Shown here: positions 47,798 through 56,961 of the stretch, piece after piece | Layout of the letters: the number at the start of each line of letters is the position of its first letter | Position numbering within the stretch: the first letter of the stretch is position 1 | NCBI RefSeq assembly: GCF_021696945.1 | Contig: NZ_JACYHE010000003.1 | Location: 62,001-126,000, forward strand | DNA length: 64,000 nt | From: Streptomyces sp. JJ36 | GTDB taxonomy: Bacteria; Actinomycetota; Actinomycetes; Streptomycetales; Streptomycetaceae | Direction of reading: 5' to 3' | Notes under the pieces: model-generated | What the model was told of the DNA's origin: nothing | Seen by the model: the letters and a program-made list of their open reading frames with translations, nothing else | Databases searched by the model: none | Made by a program: the position numbers and the translations under genes

Positions 47798-50431
47798 ATG
47801 ACCGTCCGCCCTGCACAGGAGACCCCGGCACAGGAGACTCCGGCACAGCAGAACCCCTCCCGGGAGACCCCCGGGGAGGGGCCGGCCGCCGGCTCCGGCG
47901 CCCCCTGGCGCGACCCGGCGCTGCCCGCCGAGGCACGGGTGGCGGATCTGCTCGCCCGGATGACCCTGGAGGAGAAGACCGCACAGCTCTACGGGATCTG
48001 GGCGGGCGCCGACGCCTCCGGGGACGGCGTCGCCCCGCACCAGCACGAGATGACGGAGGCCGTGGACTGGGACGCGCTGATCCCGCGCGGGCTCGGGCAG
48101 ATCACCCGCTGCTTCGGCACCGCACCCGTCGACCCGGCGCTGGGCGCGCTCGCCCTCGCCCGCACCCAGCGGCGTATCGCGGACGCCGGGCGCTTCGGCA
48201 TCCCCGCAGTCGCCCACGAGGAGTGCCTGGCAGGGTTCACCGCGCACGGCGCCACCGCCTACCCGGTGCCGCTCGCCTGGGGCGCGGCCTTCGACCCCGA
48301 GCTGGTCGCCGAGATGGGCGCCCGCATCGGCGCGGACCTGGCCGCCGTCGGCGTCCAGCAGGGCCTGGCGCCGGTCCTGGACGTCGTACGGGACCTGCGC
48401 TGGGGGCGCGTCGAGGAGACCATCGGCGAGGACCCGTACCTGGTGGGCACCATCGGCGCCGCCTATGTGCGCGGCCTGCAGAGCGCCGGCGTCGTCGCCA
48501 CCCTCAAACACTTCGCCGGCTACGCCGGTTCGGCCGGCGCCCGCAACCTCTCGCCGGTGCGCGCGGGCGCGCGGGAGCTCGGCGACATCGTGCTGCCGCC
48601 CTTCGAGACGGCCCTGCGGGAGGCCGGGGCGCGCTCGGTGATGCACTCCTACGCCGAGGTGGACGGCGTCCCGGCCGCCGCCGACCGGGAGCTGCTCACC
48701 GGGCTGCTCCGCGAGACCTGGGGCTTCGACGGCACCGTCGTCGCCGACTACTTCGGCATCGGCTTCCTGGAGACGGTGCACCGGGTGGCTGCCGACCCGG
48801 CCGACGCCGGCCGGCTCGCACTGGCCGCGGGCGTCGACACCGAGCTGCCGACCGTCCGCTGCTACGGGGACGCGCTGGTCGGGGCCGTACGCGCCGGACA
48901 GGTGCCCGAGGAACTGGTGGACCGCGCGGCCGAGCGGGTGCTGCGGCAGAAATGCGAACTGGGGCTGCTCGACCCGGACTGGTCGCCGGTGCCTCCCGTC
49001 CTGTCCGCCCTGCTGCGGGAGCCGCGCGCGGCGGAGCCGGCGCCCGGGGAGCAGCACGCGGCAGACGGCGGCCGCGTGGACGGCGGCGTGGACGGCGACG
49101 TGCAGGGCGTCCCGGACGGCCGCACCGGCGGCCGCCCGGGCGGCGCCGTGGGTGCGAGCCTCGACAGCGAGGCCGGGGACGCCGAGCAGGCCGGGAACGC
49201 CGAGAGCACCGTCGCCGGCCGCCTCGACCTGGACCCGCCGCGGAATCGCGCCCTGGCCCGTGCCCTCGCCGAACGGTCCTGCGTGCTGCTCGCCAACCGG
49301 GACGGCGCGCTGCCGCTGCGGCCCGCCGGGGGATCCCGGATCGCCGTCGTCGGCCCCCGGGCCGACGACCCGCTCGCCATGCTCGGCTGCTACTCCTTTC
49401 CCGCCCACGTCGGCGTCGCCCACCCGGAGGTGCCGCTGGGCGTCCGGGTCCCGACCGTGCTGGACGCGCTGCGCACCGAGTTCGGCGCCTGCGAGGTGAC
49501 CCACGCCCCCGGCTGCGACGTCAGCGAGCCGGACACCGCCGGCTTCGCCGCCGCGGCCGGGCTCGCCCGCGACGCGGACGTCTGCGTCGCCGTGCTCGGC
49601 GACCGCGCCGGTCTTTTCGGGCGCGGCACCTCCGGCGAGGGCTGCGACGCGCCGGACCTCGCCCTCCCCGGCGTGCAGGGAGAGCTCCTGGAGACGCTGC
49701 TGGACACCGGCACCCCGGTCGTCCTGGTGCTGCTCACCGGCCGCACCTACGCCCTGGGCCGCTGGGCGGACCGGCTGGCCGGCTCGCTGGTGGCCTTCTT
49801 CCCCGGCGAGGAGGGCGGCCCGGCGGTGGCCGGGGTGCTCTCCGGCCGGGTCAGCCCCTCCGGGCGTCTCCCGCTCGGCGTCCCGCGCGACCCCGGCGGT
49901 CAGCCCTGGACGTATCTCCAGCCGCCGCTCGGGCTGGCCGGCGGCAGCAGCAGCATCGACCCGACACCGCTGTACCCCTTCGGGCACGGGCTGTCCTACA
50001 CGGCCTTCCGCTGGGAGGACTGCGCCGGCCCGCCGCCGGAGCTCCCCACCGACGGCGCCGCCGAGGTCGCGCTGACCGTGCGGAACACCGGCGACCGGGA
50101 GGGCGCCGAGGTGGTGCAGCTCTATCTGCACGACCCGGTCGCCCAGACCACCCGGCCGGACACCCGGCTGATCGGCTACGCCCGGGTGCCGCTGGCCCCC
50201 GGGGAGGCCCGCCGGGTCCGCTTCCGCTTCCACGCCGACCTGTCCTCCTTCACCGGTCTCGCCGGGCACCGCCTGGTCGAACCGGGCGAGCTGGAGCTGC
50301 GGTTCGCCGCCTCCAGCGCGGACGTGCGGCACCGGATGCGGGTACGGCTCACCGGACCGGAGCGCCGGGTCGGGCACGACCGCGCGCTGGTCTGCCCGGT
50401 GACGCTGGACGACCCGCGGCCGGCCGGCTGA
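47798..50431 (+). CDS. GH3 beta-xylosidase/beta-glucosidase (BxlA-like)
   Basis: The 877-residue protein has no signal peptide, so it should act inside the cell on imported oligosaccharides. GH3 N-terminal domain: RMTLEEKTAQLYGIW, LAPVLDVVRDLRWGRVEETIGEDPYL, KHFAGY, and TVVADYFGI with nucleophile about Asp317. A GH3 C-terminal domain (about 485-720) and fibronectin-III-like domain (about 750-860) follow. Residues about 407-480, between the GH3 domains, form a Gly/Asp/Ala-rich insert absent from typical members. The position after the importer genes matches bxlA. Specificity for xylose over glucose is inferred from context. Confidence 0.9.
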   Translation: MTVRPAQETPAQETPAQQNPSRETPGEGPAAGSGAPWRDPALPAEARVADLLARMTLEEKTAQLYGIWAGADASGDGVAPHQHEMTEAVDWDALIPRGLGQITRCFGTAPVDPALGALALARTQRRIADAGRFGIPAVAHEECLAGFTAHGATAYPVPLAWGAAFDPELVAEMGARIGADLAAVGVQQGLAPVLDVVRDLRWGRVEETIGEDPYLVGTIGAAYVRGLQSAGVVATLKHFAGYAGSAGARNLSPVRAGARELGDIVLPPFETALREAGARSVMHSYAEVDGVPAAADRELLTGLLRETWGFDGTVVADYFGIGFLETVHRVAADPADAGRLALAAGVDTELPTVRCYGDALVGAVRAGQVPEELVDRAAERVLRQKCELGLLDPDWSPVPPVLSALLREPRAAEPAPGEQHAADGGRVDGGVDGDVQGVPDGRTGGRPGGAVGASLDSEAGDAEQAGNAESTVAGRLDLDPPRNRALARALAERSCVLLANRDGALPLRPAGGSRIAVVGPRADDPLAMLGCYSFPAHVGVAHPEVPLGVRVPTVLDALRTEFGACEVTHAPGCDVSEPDTAGFAAAAGLARDADVCVAVLGDRAGLFGRGTSGEGCDAPDLALPGVQGELLETLLDTGTPVVLVLLTGRTYALGRWADRLAGSLVAFFPGEEGGPAVAGVLSGRVSPSGRLPLGVPRDPGGQPWTYLQPPLGLAGGSSSIDPTPLYPFGHGLSYTAFRWEDCAGPPPELPTDGAAEVALTVRNTGDREGAEVVQLYLHDPVAQTTRPDTRLIGYARVPLAPGEARRVRFRFHADLSSFTGLAGHRLVEPGELELRFAASSADVRHRMRVRLTGPERRVGHDRALVCPVTLDDPRPAG

Positions 50432-50517
50432 CCGTGCCGCCCGTCCGCCCGCATCAGCCCGGCCGGCGGGCGGGCACGACGGGCGGGCTCCCGGCAGCCG
50501 CACGCCCGTCCCCGCAT

Positions 50518-50545
50518 GCCGGGGCGCGTACGCCGGGGCGCGTAC
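50518..50545. repeat. two tandem copies of a 14-bp unit
   Basis: GCCGGGGCGCGTAC occurs exactly twice head to tail, and the second copy runs into the following hairpin. No function is assigned. Confidence 0.6.
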
Positions 50546-50566
50546 GCCGGTCCCGCGCCGGCGTAC
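50542..50566 (+). terminator. hairpin terminator after the GH3 gene
   Basis: GTACGCCGG (50542-50550) pairs with CCGGCGTAC (50558-50566) around a 7-base loop, 111 bases past the GH3 stop and before the deacetylase ribosome binding site. Confidence 0.5.
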
Positions 50567-50612
50567 CGCCTCCCTGGCCCTCACCGACGAGCCGCAGCAG
50601 AAGGAGACTCCG

Positions 50613-51383
50613 TTGAGCCGTCCCGCATCCTCGTCCCGTCCCCGGTCGCGCCGCCCCGCCCGGCCCTCCCGCCCCCGCACCCGGCTGCTCGGCGGGCTGG
50701 TCGCCGCGCTGCTGCTGACCGGCACGGCCGGCGCGGCCGCCGCCCCGCCCGGGCACGGGGGGCCGGGCGGGGCGGGCCGGCCCACCTCCGAACCGGTCGA
50801 GTCGGCCCGGCACCCCGGCCGCACCGTCGCGCTCACCTTCGACGACGGGCCGCACCCGGTCCACACGCCGCGGCTCCTGGAGGTGCTGCGGGACCACGGG
50901 GTCACCGCCACCTTCTGTCTCTGGGGCGACCATGTCGCGCAGCACCCGGGGATCGTCCGCCGGATCGCCGCCGAGGGGCACACGCTGTGCAACCACTCGA
51001 TGCACCACGACGACCTGGCCGCCTGGCCGGAGCACCGCATCCGGCGGGACCTGGCCCGCACCACGGCGGCCATCCGCCGTGCCGCGCCGGGGGCCCGGAT
51101 CCCGTACTTCCGGGCGCCCTACGGAAACTGGGGGCGGTCGCCCGAGGTCGCGGCCCGGCTCGGGATGCAGCCGCTCGGCTGGCGGCTGGCGGTGACCGAC
51201 TGGGAGCCGCCGGGTACGCAGGAGCTGCTCCGCCGTCTCCGGGAGGGCCTCACCGAGGGTGCCGTGGTGCTGCTGCACGACGGCGGCGGTGATCGCAGCC
51301 AGACCGTCGAGGCCGTGGACCGGTTGATCCCGGAGCTGCGCGCCGCCGGCTGGCGTTTCGACCTCCCCGCCCGCCGCGGCTGA
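50613..51383 (+). CDS. secreted polysaccharide deacetylase, CE4/NodB family
   Basis: The 256-residue metalloenzyme removes acetyl groups from a polysaccharide. TTG 50613 is the start: AAGGAG lies 7 bases upstream and no ATG/GTG fits. A signal peptide (helix about residues 25-43) is followed by the NodB domain: TFDDGPH with Asp77 and Asp78, the zinc-ligand pair about His128 and His132 in HSMHH, FRAPYGNW, and C-terminal LLHDGGG. The position directly after the xylosidase operon suggests acetylxylan, but CE4 enzymes also act on chitin or peptidoglycan. It has no separate binding module. Confidence 0.88.
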   Translation: MSRPASSSRPRSRRPARPSRPRTRLLGGLVAALLLTGTAGAAAAPPGHGGPGGAGRPTSEPVESARHPGRTVALTFDDGPHPVHTPRLLEVLRDHGVTATFCLWGDHVAQHPGIVRRIAAEGHTLCNHSMHHDDLAAWPEHRIRRDLARTTAAIRRAAPGARIPYFRAPYGNWGRSPEVAARLGMQPLGWRLAVTDWEPPGTQELLRRLREGLTEGAVVLLHDGGGDRSQTVEAVDRLIPELRAAGWRFDLPARRG

Positions 51384-51417
51384 CACCGCACCCGCGCAGG
51401 GTGCGTACCGCCCGCTC

Positions 51418-51446
51418 GCCGGCCGCCGGCCCGGCCGGCGGCCGGC
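51418..51446. terminator. G/C-rich hairpin between deacetylase and Cys-rich gene
   Basis: A 14-base arm (51418-51431) and its reverse complement (51433-51446) are almost adjacent, so the real stem is about 12 bp with a small loop. It lies between convergent genes. Confidence 0.55.
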
Positions 51447-51542
51447 CGCGGCGGGCCCGGTGGAGCAGCAGGCGGTGCGGACGCGACGGGGTGGGCGGTG
51501 CTGCGACCGGCGGCCCGGGGCCGGCACGCCCGGCGGCGGGCG

Positions 51543-51725
51543 TCAGCGGAAGCAGTCGTCGGAGCGGTAGGGGTCGCAGCTCAGGCAGCGGGACTCGGCG
51601 CAGTCCCGGCAGGGCAGCAGCGGGAACCCGCAGTGGCACCAGCCCGTCGGTCCGCCGCGGGCGTCCGGCTCCGGGCCGCCGTACCCGGGGGCGGTGGTGT
51701 GGACGGGGTGCACGGTTTCGCTCAT
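51543..51725 (-). CDS. 60-residue Cys-rich protein
   Basis: The micro-protein has a hydrophilic N-terminus and seven cysteines in its last 32 residues, in Cys-x-Cys, Cys-x2-Cys and Cys-x2-Cys spacings plus one near the C-terminus: a zinc-ribbon-like pattern. Its ATG overlaps the stop of the NAD-binding channel-like gene (ATGA), which strongly supports real, coupled translation. No family is recognised. It could be a metal-binding accessory protein for the upstream product. Confidence 0.7.
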   Translation of the reverse strand: MSETVHPVHTTAPGYGGPEPDARGGPTGWCHCGFPLLPCRDCAESRCLSCDPYRSDDCFR

Positions 51726-53239
51726 CGCGTCTCTCCTTCCGTACGGTGCGTGGCGCCGGCGGTGGCCGCGGGGGAGGCCGCGGCGGCCGGGCGCGGACGC
51801 GCCGCCATGTGGGGGCCGGGGGAGCCGGGGCCCGGCGGTCCGGCGGGCGCGCAGACCCGTGCGCAGTGCGCCGCCGGGTGCACCCGGCCGTCTGCGTGCA
51901 GCACCTGCACCCCGCGGCCGGAGGTGAAGGTGGCCAGCGGGCGCAGGCCCAGCGCGGTGGCGGCGACATGGGAGCCGCCGACCTCGGCGAGGTCACAGGC
52001 GGTGGCGATCCGGAAGAGCGACCGGGACTCGGAGATCACGTCCTCCTCGCCGCCCGAGCGGAGCACGATTCGCTGCTCCGGGGCGACGGCGCGGGCCGCC
52101 ACCGCGACCGTGATGTTCTCCAGCGCGTCGGAGGAGACCGCCGCGATCGCCCGGGCCCGGGAGAGCGCGAGCTTCCGGAGCAGAAACCGGTCGCCACCGC
52201 GGCCGAACACCACCGGTATGCCGAGCTCCTTCGCCAGCGGCACGCACGGCGCCTCCCGGTCCCGCTCCACCGCCACCACCCGGATGCCGAGCGCCCGCAG
52301 CTCCCGGCAGAGCCGCAGCCCGACCTGGCCGAGGCCCACCACGAGCACATGGCCGTGCCGGGGCACCGCCCGGGCACCCACCAGGCCGGTGAGCCGGCCG
52401 GAGGTGAGGTGGTCGACGAGCCCGGCGGTGAAGAGCGCGGTGAAGCCGAGCACGCAGAGCAGCGTGCCGGTGGACAGCACCAGATACCAGGCCGGGGAGG
52501 CGTGCGCGCCGCCGCCCGTGCCCGCGTCCACCGTGGTGAGCACCAGCGCCGCGTGCCGGGCCGCGGCCGCCGGCGGCTGGTGCAGGACCAGCATGCCCAG
52601 CACGGTGTCGAGCAGGAAGACGCCGAGCAGCCCGCAGAGTCCCGTCAGCAGCGCCCGGGTGGTGCCCTCCAGCGGCCGGACCTGGGCGTGCAGCCAGTGC
52701 CGCAGCCGGTGCCCGGCGGGCGGCCGCGCCGTGGGGGACCGCTCGACGCGCGGACCGTCCGGGCCGTCCACCACGCCCAGCCGCTGCCCGTCCGGCGTAC
52801 GGCAGAGCGTCAGCAGCCGCTCCTCCAGGCAGGGGCCCAGCAGTGCGGGGACGAGCGCGTCGGTCATGCCGAGCACGGTGCAGTTGGGCACCGAGCGCAC
52901 CACCTCGCCGGCCACCGTGCGGTCGAAGAGGGTGACCAGCAGCGGCACCCCGGGGCGGGCGTGCTCGGCCAGCAGCGCGTAGCGCAGGGCCCGGACGTCC
53001 TCCCGGAAGACGATCACCACCATGTCGACGCCTCCGGCCTCCCCCGCCAGCGCGGCGGCGAGTTCCGCGGCGTCCGGGGCGGGCAGCCGCCGTACGCTCG
53101 CGCCCCACTCCGTGGCGAAGGCGGCGACCGCCGCGGCGGGCTCGTCGTCGCCGAGCAGCAGCAGCCGTCTGCCGCCGGACGGCGGGCCGCCGTCTCCTGG
53201 GGTGCCGGGGCCGCCGTCGCCCGGTCCGGGGACACGCAC
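51722..53239 (-). CDS. TrkA-N/RCK-domain ion-channel-like membrane protein
   Basis: The 505-residue protein has a Rossmann-like domain at about 23-150, a helix-pore-helix unit (helices about 196-219 and 250-276) and a second, clearer NAD-binding TrkA-N domain from about 296 (HVLVVGLGQVGLRLCREL). The pore region reads VLTTVDAGTG where potassium channels have TTVGYG, so the selectivity filter is altered. GTG 53239 has GAGGAG 5 bases upstream. The Pro/Ala-rich C-terminus overlaps the Cys-rich gene. It is divergent from the PucR regulator. Ion specificity unknown. Confidence 0.8.
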   Translation of the reverse strand: MRVPGPGDGGPGTPGDGGPPSGGRRLLLLGDDEPAAAVAAFATEWGASVRRLPAPDAAELAAALAGEAGGVDMVVIVFREDVRALRYALLAEHARPGVPLLVTLFDRTVAGEVVRSVPNCTVLGMTDALVPALLGPCLEERLLTLCRTPDGQRLGVVDGPDGPRVERSPTARPPAGHRLRHWLHAQVRPLEGTTRALLTGLCGLLGVFLLDTVLGMLVLHQPPAAAARHAALVLTTVDAGTGGGAHASPAWYLVLSTGTLLCVLGFTALFTAGLVDHLTSGRLTGLVGARAVPRHGHVLVVGLGQVGLRLCRELRALGIRVVAVERDREAPCVPLAKELGIPVVFGRGGDRFLLRKLALSRARAIAAVSSDALENITVAVAARAVAPEQRIVLRSGGEEDVISESRSLFRIATACDLAEVGGSHVAATALGLRPLATFTSGRGVQVLHADGRVHPAAHCARVCAPAGPPGPGSPGPHMAARPRPAAAASPAATAGATHRTEGETR

Positions 53240-53515
53240 GGGGGTCTCCTCGCTCTTCGCCGGTGGACAGGGGCGCTGCTGCTCGCCGCCGGCCGCCGTG
53301 CGGCGGGCCGCCGGGTTCCCTGTGACGGTAGGCCCCCGGGCGCCGCCGCACCGTTGTGCGGTTCGCCAGCACGCCGGGAGCGGTGTTGGCCGATGCGACA
53401 ACGGCCCGCGGCGCCTCCGGACTGTTGTATGGGTCTCTCACCAGCGAGTACCGTCAGTGACACGTCGGCGCGCGGACCGGACCGACCGGGTCCGCGCGCG
53501 GGACAGGTGGTAACA

Positions 53516-55234
53516 GTGGACGAGACGGCCAGGCCGGCGGACCCCGTGCACGACGCCGGCGCCGCCGACGACAAGGCCCGGCCCTCCGGCGCGCGGCTGC
53601 GGCAACTGCTGCTCGCTCTCGGCGACCCGGTGATCGGCTTGGTGGCCGCACCCGAGGGCCTCGACGTCGCGATCAACGACGTGGTGATCCTGGACGCCGA
53701 CGACGAGCCGGACTCCTACGACGGCGATCTGGTGCTCATCATCGGTTCCCGGGGCCGCCGGGTGCACCGGCTGGCCCGGGCGGCGGCCGCGCGGGGCGCG
53801 GCCGCGGTGGCGGTCAAGATGGACCACGGGGACGATCTGGCGGACCTGCGGGCCATCGCGGCCGACACCGGAGCGGTGGTGCTCGGGGTGCGGCCCGAGA
53901 TGCGCTGGGCCCAGCTCGACTCGATGGCGCGCGGAGTCGTCGCCGACGCACGGGTGGCGGTGGTCCCGGAGGCGGGGCGGCCCGCCGACCTCTACGCGCT
54001 GGCGCAGACCGTCGCCGCGCTCACCGGCGGCATCGTGAGCATCGAGGACAACGCCAACCGCGTCGTGGCGTACTCGCGTTCGGACGACGAGGTGGACGAG
54101 CTGCGCCGCCGGTCCATCCTCGGCTGGCAGGGGCCCGCCGAGTACCTGGCGCTGCTGAAGCGGTGGGGTGTCTACGAGCGGCTGCGCGCCGGCGACGACG
54201 TGGTGCACATCGACGAGCGCCCGGAGCGCGGCATCCGGCGCCGGCTGGCCATCGGCATCCGGGTCGACGAGCAGTTGCTCGGGTCGATCTGGGTGCAGGA
54301 GGGCGACAAGCCGCTCGCCGAGGAGGCGGACAAGGCGCTGCTCGGCGCCGCACGGGCGGCGGCGTTGCAGCTCGTACGCCGCCGTACCGGCATCTCGCCC
54401 GATCTGGAGTTCGAGCAGAGTCTGCTCAGCCGGATGCTGAACGGGCACGTCGACCCGCGCACCTTCGCCGACCACATCGGCGCGGGGCTGGACGAGCCGG
54501 CGCTGGTCACGGCGTTCGCGCTGAACGCCGGCTCCGGGGACGCCGGCCGCCCGGCCTTCGAGCTCCGCCGGGCCACCATGACCAGCCTGATCTCGGTGCA
54601 CGCCGCCGCCTACCGGCGCCGGTCCCTGGTCACCAGCGTGGACACCCGGGTGTACATGCTGCTGCCGGGCCTCCCCGAGCGGTCCGGTGAGAACCTCGCC
54701 GCCGGGCTCGCCTCGGAGATCGTGCGGGCGGCCGGCCAGCGGCTCCAGCTCGACGTGTGCGCGGCCGTCGGCTCGGCGGTGCCCGGGCTGGACGCGATCG
54801 CCGACTCCAAGACCGAGGCGGACCGGGTGCTGGACATCCTGGTGCGGGGCGGTGAGCGCCGGGTGGCCACCATGGACGACGTACGGTCCCAGGTGCTGCT
54901 CAGCGACGCCCTCGGGCTGCTGCAACAGCATCCGCGGATCCGCGACCCGCGGGTCACCGCTCTCGCCGACTACGACGCGGAGCACGACTCCGGCCTGGTC
55001 CGTTCGGTGCTGGCCTATCTGGGCGCGCTGGGGAACGTCCGCTCCGCCGCCGCGTCGCTGCATGTGCACCCGAACACGCTGCGGTACCGGCTGAAGCGGG
55101 CCGAGGCCGTCAGCGGCATCGATCTGGACGACGGGCACCAGTGCCTCTTCTCGCATCTGCAACTGCTGCTGGAGACCGGCTCGCCGCCGGCTCGTACGGC
55201 GACCGGACCGGACGGCGGTGCCCGGGCGTCCTGA
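53516..55234 (+). CDS. PucR-family transcriptional regulator
   Basis: The 572-residue regulator has an N-terminal PucR-like purine-catabolism domain (about 15-140), a GAF-like middle (about 150-290; IEDNANRVVAYSRSDDEVDELRR) and a CdaR/PucR-type C-terminus. A GGDEF-like segment is followed by the helix-turn-helix GNVRSAAASLHVHPNTLRYRLKRAE (about 515-540). GTG 53516 has GGTGG 5 bases upstream. It lies between the divergent channel-like gene and the convergent AGCS symporter, either of which may be a target. Confidence 0.88.
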   Translation: MDETARPADPVHDAGAADDKARPSGARLRQLLLALGDPVIGLVAAPEGLDVAINDVVILDADDEPDSYDGDLVLIIGSRGRRVHRLARAAAARGAAAVAVKMDHGDDLADLRAIAADTGAVVLGVRPEMRWAQLDSMARGVVADARVAVVPEAGRPADLYALAQTVAALTGGIVSIEDNANRVVAYSRSDDEVDELRRRSILGWQGPAEYLALLKRWGVYERLRAGDDVVHIDERPERGIRRRLAIGIRVDEQLLGSIWVQEGDKPLAEEADKALLGAARAAALQLVRRRTGISPDLEFEQSLLSRMLNGHVDPRTFADHIGAGLDEPALVTAFALNAGSGDAGRPAFELRRATMTSLISVHAAAYRRRSLVTSVDTRVYMLLPGLPERSGENLAAGLASEIVRAAGQRLQLDVCAAVGSAVPGLDAIADSKTEADRVLDILVRGGERRVATMDDVRSQVLLSDALGLLQQHPRIRDPRVTALADYDAEHDSGLVRSVLAYLGALGNVRSAAASLHVHPNTLRYRLKRAEAVSGIDLDDGHQCLFSHLQLLLETGSPPARTATGPDGGARAS

Positions 55235-55316
55235 CGGCTGCCGCGGCCCGGCGACCGGCGTCCCGGCGGCCGCGTGCCCGGTGACCGGCCGCCGGTCCGG
55301 TGACCGGGAGTGGCGC

Positions 55317-55354
55317 GGGGACCGCCCCGGGCCCGGCGGCCCGGGGCGGTCCCC
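55317..55354. terminator. strong bidirectional terminator
   Basis: A perfect 17-bp G/C-rich stem (55317-55333 with 55338-55354) with a 4-base loop sits in the gap between the convergent pucR-type and symporter genes. Confidence 0.85.
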
Positions 55355-55392
55355 GTCCGGAGGCCCGGAACGGGCCCGGTGCGGGGAGGCGC

Positions 55393-56961
55393 TCAGCCCC
55401 GTTCCGTGGAGGCCGCCTCCGCCCCCTCCTGCCGCGCGTCCGGGGCCTTCAGGGAACGCGTGAACCGTGCGAGCTCCCGCTTGACCACCGGCGCCAGCAG
55501 GTAGAGGCCGATGATGTTCACCAGCGCCAGCAGGAACAGCACGGCGTCGGTGAAGGCGAGGACGCTGCCGAAGGTCAGCACCGCGCCGATGACGATGAAG
55601 GAGCAGAACACCCCCTGGTAGACGCGCTCGCTGACCCGGCTGCGGCCGAAGAGATGGGTCCAGGCCTTCTGCCCGTAGTACGCCCAGGTGATCATCGTGG
55701 AGACCGCGAAGAGCACCACCGCGACGGTCAGCAGCACCGGGAACCAGGGCAGCACCGTCTCGAACGCCTCGGAGGTCACGGTGACGCCGTCCGGGGTGAC
55801 GCCCTCTGCCGCGTACTCCGCCTGGGCGTCGCGCCAGAACGCCGTGTCGGCGATGACGATGGTCAGGGCGGTCATGGTGCACACCACGACCGTGTCGATG
55901 AAGGGTTCGAGCAGTGCCACCAGGCCCTCGGTGGCCGGGTAGCGGGTCTTCACGGCGGAGTGCGCGATGGGGGCGGAGCCGAGCCCCGCCTCGTTGGAGA
56001 AGGCCGCCCGGGTGAAGCCGACGATCAGCGCGCCGATGGTGCCGCCGACCACGCCCTCGCCGGTGAAGGCACCGCTCACGATGGTGCCGACCGCGTCCGG
56101 CACGCTGGTGAGGTTGAACAGGATGACCAGGGCGCAGGCGCCGACGTAGAGCAGGCCCATGGCCGGCACCAGCCGGCTGGTCACCCGCCCGATCGACCGG
56201 ATGCCGCCGATGATCACAAAACCGACGACTGCGGCGAGCACCAGCCCGGCCAGCAGCGCCGAGCCGTCCCCGGCCAGCGGGCCGTCCTCGCCGCCGGTGA
56301 CGTCCCGGAGCTGGATGACGGTCTGGTTGGCCTGGAACATGTTGCCGCCGCCGATGCCGAAGAGCAGGATCATCACGGCGGCCAGCGCGGCCATGATCTT
56401 CCCGGCGTACCGGCCCGCGGCGCCCGGCAGCCGCTCCGCGAGGCCCTTGCTCAGATACTGCATCGGGCCGCCGGACACCGTGCCGTCCGGGTGCTCGTCG
56501 CGGTAGCGCACGCCCAGCGTGCACTCCACGAACTTGCTGCACATCCCCAGCAGGCCGCAGAGCACCATCCAGAAGGTGGCCCCTGCGCCGCCGATGGTGA
56601 CGGCCACACCCACACCGGCGATGTTGCCCAGGCCCACGGTGCCGGAGACCGCGGAGGTCAGCGCCTGGAAGTGGGTGATCTCGCCCGGGTCGTCCGGGCT
56701 GCTGTGCCGCCCGCGGAGGATGCGCAGGGCCAGCCGGAAGCCGCGCACCTGCACGAACCCGAAGTAGAGCGTGAAGGCCGCGCCGGCCAGCACCAGCCAG
56801 GCCACGATCCACGGGAAGGTCGTCCCGAAGACCGTGACCTCGCCGAAGACGAAGTCCCCGAGCCCGGTGGCGATCGGGTCGAAGACGGCGTTGATCCGCT
56901 CCTCGATCCTGCCGAGGAAGCCGCTCTCCGCCCCTTGGGCGAGTGTCTGTCTCAGAGCCAT
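55393..56961 (-). CDS. AGCS-family alanine/amino-acid:cation symporter
   Basis: The 522-residue membrane transporter has about eleven helices and the AGCS signatures GTVGLGNIAGVGVAVTIGGAGATFWM and GGPMQYL, followed by FSNEAGLGSAPIAHSAVKT. It imports alanine, glycine or a related amino acid with sodium or protons. ATG 56961 has AAGGGGA upstream on its strand; the frame stays open further upstream without coding character. It is divergent from hypX and ends at a strong shared terminator. Confidence 0.93.
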   Translation of the reverse strand: MALRQTLAQGAESGFLGRIEERINAVFDPIATGLGDFVFGEVTVFGTTFPWIVAWLVLAGAAFTLYFGFVQVRGFRLALRILRGRHSSPDDPGEITHFQALTSAVSGTVGLGNIAGVGVAVTIGGAGATFWMVLCGLLGMCSKFVECTLGVRYRDEHPDGTVSGGPMQYLSKGLAERLPGAAGRYAGKIMAALAAVMILLFGIGGGNMFQANQTVIQLRDVTGGEDGPLAGDGSALLAGLVLAAVVGFVIIGGIRSIGRVTSRLVPAMGLLYVGACALVILFNLTSVPDAVGTIVSGAFTGEGVVGGTIGALIVGFTRAAFSNEAGLGSAPIAHSAVKTRYPATEGLVALLEPFIDTVVVCTMTALTIVIADTAFWRDAQAEYAAEGVTPDGVTVTSEAFETVLPWFPVLLTVAVVLFAVSTMITWAYYGQKAWTHLFGRSRVSERVYQGVFCSFIVIGAVLTFGSVLAFTDAVLFLLALVNIIGLYLLAPVVKRELARFTRSLKAPDARQEGAEAASTERG

